Shown here: positions 59,957 to 64,000 of the stretch, in pieces
How the letters are laid out: each line of letters begins with the position of its first letter
Position numbering within the stretch: the stretch's first letter is position 1
Assembly (NCBI RefSeq): GCF_900182725.1
Contig: NZ_FXTO01000007.1
Location: 1 to 64,000, forward strand
Length of the DNA: 64,000 bases
Reading direction: 5' to 3'
Source: Thalassovita litoralis
GTDB taxonomy: Bacteria > Pseudomonadota > Alphaproteobacteria > Rhodobacterales > Rhodobacteraceae
The notes under the pieces: generated by a model
What the model saw: the letters and a program-made list of their open reading frames with translations, nothing else
What the model was told of the DNA's origin: nothing
Databases searched by the model: none
Position numbers and translations under genes: made by a program

Positions 59957-60996
59957 GCCGGGTTCAGAATGTGATCGTAGGCCCCGGCGAAGGGGATCAG
60001 CGGCTTGATCGTTGGCTAAAGCGGAAGTTCCCGCATCTGGGGCAGGGGCCGATCGAGAAGATGTGCCGCAAGGGTGAATTGCGTGTGGATGGCGCCCGCT
60101 GCAAGGCCAACACCCGGCTGGATGTGGGGCAAGAGGTGCGTATTCCGCCCTTGCCGGAGCCTTCGGATGCAAAGCCGATCACCAAGCAACGGATTGCCCC
60201 GGCTGACGCAAAGATGATGCAGGATGCAATCCTGTATATGGATGACGATATTATCGTGCTGAATAAACCTGCCGGTTTGCCGGTACAGGGGGGCAGCAAA
60301 CAGGCGAAACATGTGGATGGCCTGTCCGAGGCGCTGACATTCGGCTACGAGGAAAAGCCCCGTCTGGTGCATCGTCTGGACAAGGACACCACCGGCGTTC
60401 TGATCTTGGCGCGCACGCGCGAAGCGGCGGTGGGGCTGACTGCTGCGTTCCGGCATCGTGAAACCCGCAAGATTTACTGGGCCTTGGTGGCTGGGGTGCC
60501 GACCCCTTATTTGGGGGAAATCAAATATGGGCTGGTCAAAGCACCGGGCCACGGCAAGGGCGGCGAAGGCGAAAAAATGCTGAGCGTCCACCCGCGCGAT
60601 ATTCAGAACACGCCGGGCGCAAAACGGGCGCATACGCTTTATGCCACGCTGTATCGGGTGGCCAGCCGGGCGGCCTGGGTTGCGATGGAACCGCTGACCG
60701 GGCGTACCCACCAGTTGCGGGCGCATATGGCCGAAATCGGCCACCCGATTGTGGGGGATGGCAAATACGGCGGGTCCGGTCAGGAAAATATGGGCGACGG
60801 CTGGGGCGCTCAATTGGGCGGGATCATCAGCAAAAAGCTGCATCTTCATGCGCGGACGCTGAAGATTGAACACCCGATCACGAAAAAGGTGATGTCCTTT
60901 ACCGCACCGCTGCCGGATCACATGGCGCATAGCTGGGAAACCTTTGGCTGGACCGAGGATTTGGCGGCCGAAGACCCGTTCGAGAGCCTGCAATGA
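59953..60996 (+). CDS. rluC: 23S rRNA pseudouridine synthase, RluC/RluD family
   Basis: The 347-residue enzyme has an N-terminal S4 domain (QRLDRWLKRKFP) and the catalytic motif HRLDKDTTGVLIL with the essential Asp. GRTHQLRAHMAEIGHPIVGD follows. RluC modifies positions 955, 2504 and 2580 in E. coli; the exact targets here are inferred. It overlaps crcB and the next gene by four bases each. Confidence 0.92.
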   Translation: MSRVQNVIVGPGEGDQRLDRWLKRKFPHLGQGPIEKMCRKGELRVDGARCKANTRLDVGQEVRIPPLPEPSDAKPITKQRIAPADAKMMQDAILYMDDDIIVLNKPAGLPVQGGSKQAKHVDGLSEALTFGYEEKPRLVHRLDKDTTGVLILARTREAAVGLTAAFRHRETRKIYWALVAGVPTPYLGEIKYGLVKAPGHGKGGEGEKMLSVHPRDIQNTPGAKRAHTLYATLYRVASRAAWVAMEPLTGRTHQLRAHMAEIGHPIVGDGKYGGSGQENMGDGWGAQLGGIISKKLHLHARTLKIEHPITKKVMSFTAPLPDHMAHSWETFGWTEDLAAEDPFESLQ

Positions 60997-61667
60997 GCAA
61001 ACCGCTGCGGCTGATTGTATTCGATGTGGACGGGACGCTGGTGGATAGTCAGGCGGATATCGTGGCGTCGATGACAACAGCGTTTCAGGGCGCCGGGGTG
61101 CCGGTGCCGGATCGGGCTGCGATCTTGTCTATTGTCGGGCTATCGCTGGATGTTGCGATCCCGCAATTGGCACCGGGGCTGCGTGATGAAACATATGCGG
61201 CGATGGTTCAGGGCTATAAAACAGCCTATATGCAGTTGCGTGCGGCACAAGGCACGCAGCAAAGCAGCCCGCTTTATCCCGGTATCCGGTCGGTACTGGA
61301 CGGGTTACAGGCTGTGCCGGAATATCTGCTGGGGGTCGCTACGGGAAAATCTCGGCGGGGGCTGGATGCGTTATTGGCCGGTCATGGCATGGAGCGGCTG
61401 TTTCTGACGCAACAGGTTGCGGATCATCACCCCTCGAAACCGCACCCTGCAATGTTGCTGGCCGCGTTGGCGGAAACTGGCGTCGACGCAGATCAGGCGG
61501 TGATGATCGGGGACACGGAATTTGACATGAGCATGGCCCGCGCGGCGGGGATGCGGGCGATTGGCGTAAGCTGGGGCTATCACACGGCTGACCGTCTGGC
61601 AGGCGCAGATGTGTTGGTGCATCGCACCGCTGATCTGCCGCAGGCCATCGCAGGACTATGGGAGTAG
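60993..61667 (+). CDS. HAD-superfamily phosphatase (Gph-like)
   Basis: The 224-residue hydrolase has motif I DVDGTLVDS with the nucleophile Asp, motif II region VATGK, and the late GDTEFDMSMARAAGM with the metal-binding Asp. A cap domain lies after motif I. The best guess is a phosphoglycolate phosphatase-like enzyme, but substrates vary widely in this family. Confidence 0.88.
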   Translation: MSKPLRLIVFDVDGTLVDSQADIVASMTTAFQGAGVPVPDRAAILSIVGLSLDVAIPQLAPGLRDETYAAMVQGYKTAYMQLRAAQGTQQSSPLYPGIRSVLDGLQAVPEYLLGVATGKSRRGLDALLAGHGMERLFLTQQVADHHPSKPHPAMLLAALAETGVDADQAVMIGDTEFDMSMARAAGMRAIGVSWGYHTADRLAGADVLVHRTADLPQAIAGLWE

Positions 61668-61670
61668 GTA

Positions 61671-62381
61671 ATGAGCGGTTGGAAGGCAAAGCGGTTCTGG
61701 AAAGAAACCACCGTGGCAGAGGCAGAGGGCGGATTTACCGTGCTGCTGGATGGGCGCGGGGTAAAAACTCCGGCAAAAACGCCGCTGGTGGTGCCGACCC
61801 GCGCATTGGCCGAAGAAATCGCCCAAGAGTGGGCCGCACAAGAAGGCGAGATCAATCCGCTGATCATGCCCGTGACGCGCGGCGCGAATGCGGCCTTGGA
61901 TAAGGTCGCCACCCAGCACGACGAAGTGGCGGCGCTGATCGCAGATTACGGTGGCACAGATTTGTTGTGCTACCGGGCGGACAACCCCGAAGAATTGATC
62001 GCGCGGCAGGCCGCACTGTGGAATCCCCTGCTGGATTGGGCTGAACAGGCATTGGACGCTCGCCTGTCCGTGGGGCAGGGGGTTATGTATGTCGCGCAGG
62101 ATGCCGCGACGCTGGAACGGCTGCACGCACGGGTTCGTGCCATGACGCCGTTTGAACTGGCGGCCTTTCATGATCTGGTGGGGCTAAGCGGATCGCTGAT
62201 TCTGGGGTTTGCCGCCGTGCATGATCTGCGCCCCATCGAAGATTTATGGGCGCTGTCCCGAGTCGACGAGACATGGCAAGCCGAACAATGGGGCGAAGAC
62301 GAAGAAGCCGCCGACGCGGCAGAGGTGAAGAAGCAGGCTTTTGTACAGGCAAAACGATTCTTCGACCTGTGTCACGTCTGA
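61671..62381 (+). CDS. ATP12-family F1-ATPase assembly chaperone
   Basis: The 236-residue product matches the ATP12 (ATPAF2) family of alphaproteobacteria and mitochondria. Landmarks are KRFWKETTVAE with GFTVLLDGRGVKTPAK, LAEEIAQEWAAQ, and DLLCYRADNP followed by WNPLLDWAEQ. The mitochondrial protein protects the F1 alpha subunit before assembly. It starts three bases after the HAD gene, ending this unit. Confidence 0.93.
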   Translation: MSGWKAKRFWKETTVAEAEGGFTVLLDGRGVKTPAKTPLVVPTRALAEEIAQEWAAQEGEINPLIMPVTRGANAALDKVATQHDEVAALIADYGGTDLLCYRADNPEELIARQAALWNPLLDWAEQALDARLSVGQGVMYVAQDAATLERLHARVRAMTPFELAAFHDLVGLSGSLILGFAAVHDLRPIEDLWALSRVDETWQAEQWGEDEEAADAAEVKKQAFVQAKRFFDLCHV

Positions 62382-62583
62382 CGATTTGATCAATTTTTGC
62401 GATTGCCCTTAGGTCAATGACCATCCGAGAGTGCCGTTTTCCTGATCACTCCTTGACCTTTTGGTTTGAAATCGCCCAAAGTTCAGACACTGACAGGGAT
62501 AAGCCCTTTTCAGTTCCGCCCCCGATCGGGGATGATCGGGTGAACCGCCGGACAAATCGGCGGACAATCAGGAAGAGGTAAAC

Positions 62584-63600
62584 ATGAAAAAATCCGTATT
62601 TCTTGGCGTGTTGACCGTAGCTGGCCTGGCTGCAGGTGTTGCTGCTGCCGGTACGCTTGACGACGTCAAGGCGCGCGGCAAGCTGAACTGCGGCGTGGCG
62701 ACCGGGGTACCCGGCTTCGCAACACCCGACGCAAACGGCGTTTGGCAGGGCTTTGACGTGGCTGTGTGCCGCGCTGTTGCTGCCGCTGTGCTGGGCGACC
62801 AGATGGCCGTTGAATTTGTGCCGACCACCGGCAAGACGCGTTTCACCGCACTGGCCTCGGGCGAGATCGACATGCTGGCCCGTAACACCACCTGGACCTT
62901 CAGCCGCGATGTGGACCTGAAGTTCGATTTCGTCGGTGTGAACTACTATGATGGCCAGGGCTTCATGGTGCCGAAGTCGCTGGGCGTGGGATCGGCCAAG
63001 GAACTGGACGGCGCCACCGTATGTATCCAGACCGGCACCACCACCGAACTGAACCTGGCGGATTTCTTCCGTGTCAACAACATGAGCTACGAGCCGGTTC
63101 CGATCGAAACCAACGCCGAAGCGCAACAGCAGTATTTGGCCGGTGCCTGTGACGTGTACACCACCGACGCATCGGGTCTGGCTGCAACCCGTGCCACGTT
63201 CGAAGATCCGTCGGCGCATGTGGTTCTGCCGGAAATCATTTCCAAAGAGCCGCTGGGCCCGCTGGTCCGTCATGGTGACAGCGAGTGGGGCGACGTGGTG
63301 CGCTGGTCGTTGAACGCGCTGATTGCCGCCGAAGAATACGGCGTGACTTCGGCCAATATCGACGAGCTGGCGAAAGGCACCACCAACCCGGAAATCAACC
63401 GCCTGCTGGGTAGCGAAGGCACTTTGGGCGAAATGCTGGGTCTGTCGGCTGACTGGGCGCTGAAAGCGATCAAAGCCAACGGCAACTATGGTGAGGTTTT
63501 CGAGAAAACCATCGGCACCAGCACCCCAATCGGTCTGGCGCGCGGCCTGAACGCGCAGTGGACCGAAGGTGGCCTGCTGTACGCACCGCCCTTCCGTTAA
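62584..63600 (+). CDS. aapJ: General L-amino acid ABC transporter substrate-binding protein (AapJ/BztA)
   Basis: The 338-residue precursor has a signal peptide (cleavage after VAAA) and a type II periplasmic binding fold. The markers RGKLNCGVATGVPGF, WQGFDVAVCRA and EIDMLARNTTWTFSRD fit the AapJ/BztA branch of Rhodobacter and Rhizobium. It captures amino acids such as glutamate and aspartate for import by the AapQMP complex. A hairpin directly after the stop may stabilise this more abundant message. The next gene is the partial aapQ. Confidence 0.94.
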   Translation: MKKSVFLGVLTVAGLAAGVAAAGTLDDVKARGKLNCGVATGVPGFATPDANGVWQGFDVAVCRAVAAAVLGDQMAVEFVPTTGKTRFTALASGEIDMLARNTTWTFSRDVDLKFDFVGVNYYDGQGFMVPKSLGVGSAKELDGATVCIQTGTTTELNLADFFRVNNMSYEPVPIETNAEAQQQYLAGACDVYTTDASGLAATRATFEDPSAHVVLPEIISKEPLGPLVRHGDSEWGDVVRWSLNALIAAEEYGVTSANIDELAKGTTNPEINRLLGSEGTLGEMLGLSADWALKAIKANGNYGEVFEKTIGTSTPIGLARGLNAQWTEGGLLYAPPFR

Positions 63601-63616
63601 TAGGGTACAAACTCAG

Positions 63617-63642
63617 AGGGGCGCGGGGAAACCTGCGCCCTT
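63617..63642 (+). promoter_or_regulatory. Hairpin between aapJ and aapQ
   Basis: A stem of about ten pairs with GGGCGCGGG at 63619-63627 and CCTGCGCCC at 63632-63640 encloses a GAAA loop. No T tract follows, so read-through to aapQ and 3'-end stabilisation of aapJ mRNA are likely. Confidence 0.55.
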
Positions 63643-63730
63643 CCCACTAAATAACGCGTAAATAATTCGGCCAGCGGCCCAAAGCGGGACCGCAGAAAAA
63701 CCAACGGCTGAAAGACGGGGAAAAACCCAG

Positions 63731-64000
63731 ATGACAACATTAACCGACCCCCCAAAGGAGTCGTTCCGGCTGTCTATGCTGATATACGACACCCGGTATC
63801 GTTCGGCGACCATTCAGGTTGTGGCGATTATCGGGTTCATGATGCTGTTTGCATGGCTGATCAGCAATACTGCCGCGAACCTTCATGATCTGGGCAAACA
63901 GCCCAGTTTCAAGTTCCTTGGGGAACCTGCTGGTTATGACATCAACCAGCGCCTGATTGATTACAATTCGCAAAACGTTCACCTGCGCGCGGCAATTGTT
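63731..64000 (+). CDS. aapQ: Amino acid ABC transporter permease AapQ/BztB, N-terminal part
   Basis: Ninety residues are visible before the window ends. A cytosolic lead is followed by the first membrane helix (VVAIIGFMMLFAWLISN, about residues 30-46) and the periplasmic loop with LGFDINQ-like LGEPAGYDINQRLIDY. This matches AapQ/BztB, one of the two permeases of the general amino-acid transporter. The gene is cut by the window edge, not broken. Confidence 0.88.
   Translation, partial: MTTLTDPPKESFRLSMLIYDTRYRSATIQVVAIIGFMMLFAWLISNTAANLHDLGKQPSFKFLGEPAGYDINQRLIDYNSQNVHLRAAIV

Overview
The window looks like a chromosomal segment of a Rhodobacterales (Roseobacter-group) alphaproteobacterium. 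This rests on the his cluster order hisB-hisH-hisA-hisF-hisE, the AapJ/BztA-type amino-acid uptake genes, an ATP12-type F1-ATPase chaperone, a LexA box of the alphaproteobacterial GTTC-N7-GTTC form, and the translated ribosomal and RNA polymerase proteins. No database search was possible, so the assignment is by recognition only.

Layout. 1-4314 is an accessory, defence-island-like stretch: the tail of a Dam-like DNA methyltransferase, a DUF3800 protein, a HEPN-like protein and an A+T-richer P-loop ATPase, separated by gene-free DNA made of decayed, mutually similar repeats. 4315-5901 holds an SOS-type divergent pair, a Y-family DNA polymerase and a small unknown gene, with a perfect LexA operator between them. 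5902-9996 has poly-G tracts, a structurally odd tRNA-Tyr, rlmB, a CoA-binding protein, a lipoprotein and a broken ogt gene. 9997-14889 is the histidine cluster, interrupted by two DUF2147 genes. 14978-17065 holds a cytochrome P450 and a lipoprotein.

17222-31897 carries tuf1, a ZntB-type transporter, tRNA-Trp, secE, nusG, rplK, rplA, rplJ, rplL, rpoB and rpoC. After an EamA transporter and a small gene remnant, 33161-37726 is the str operon (rpsL, rpsG, fusA, tuf2); tuf2 is identical to tuf1. 37914-56685 is the S10, spc and alpha cluster in standard order, from rpsJ to rplQ. It is interrupted at three places: a ParDE toxin-antitoxin pair between rplW and rplB, a 2OG-Fe(II) oxygenase plus two membrane-anchored RTX-like proteins between rplP and rpmC (these two inserts are on the minus strand), and a small unannotated ORF with its own terminator between rpmD and rplO. 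56804-62381 is a housekeeping run of a Deg protease, rarA, crcB, rluC, a HAD phosphatase and an ATP12 chaperone. 62584-64000 begins the aap/bzt general amino-acid ABC transporter and runs off the end.

Most of the window is ordinary, highly expressed translation and transcription machinery. The parts that deserve a second look are the accessory left end, the SOS pair, the unusual tRNA, the foreign modules inside the ribosomal operons, and several structured non-coding stretches.
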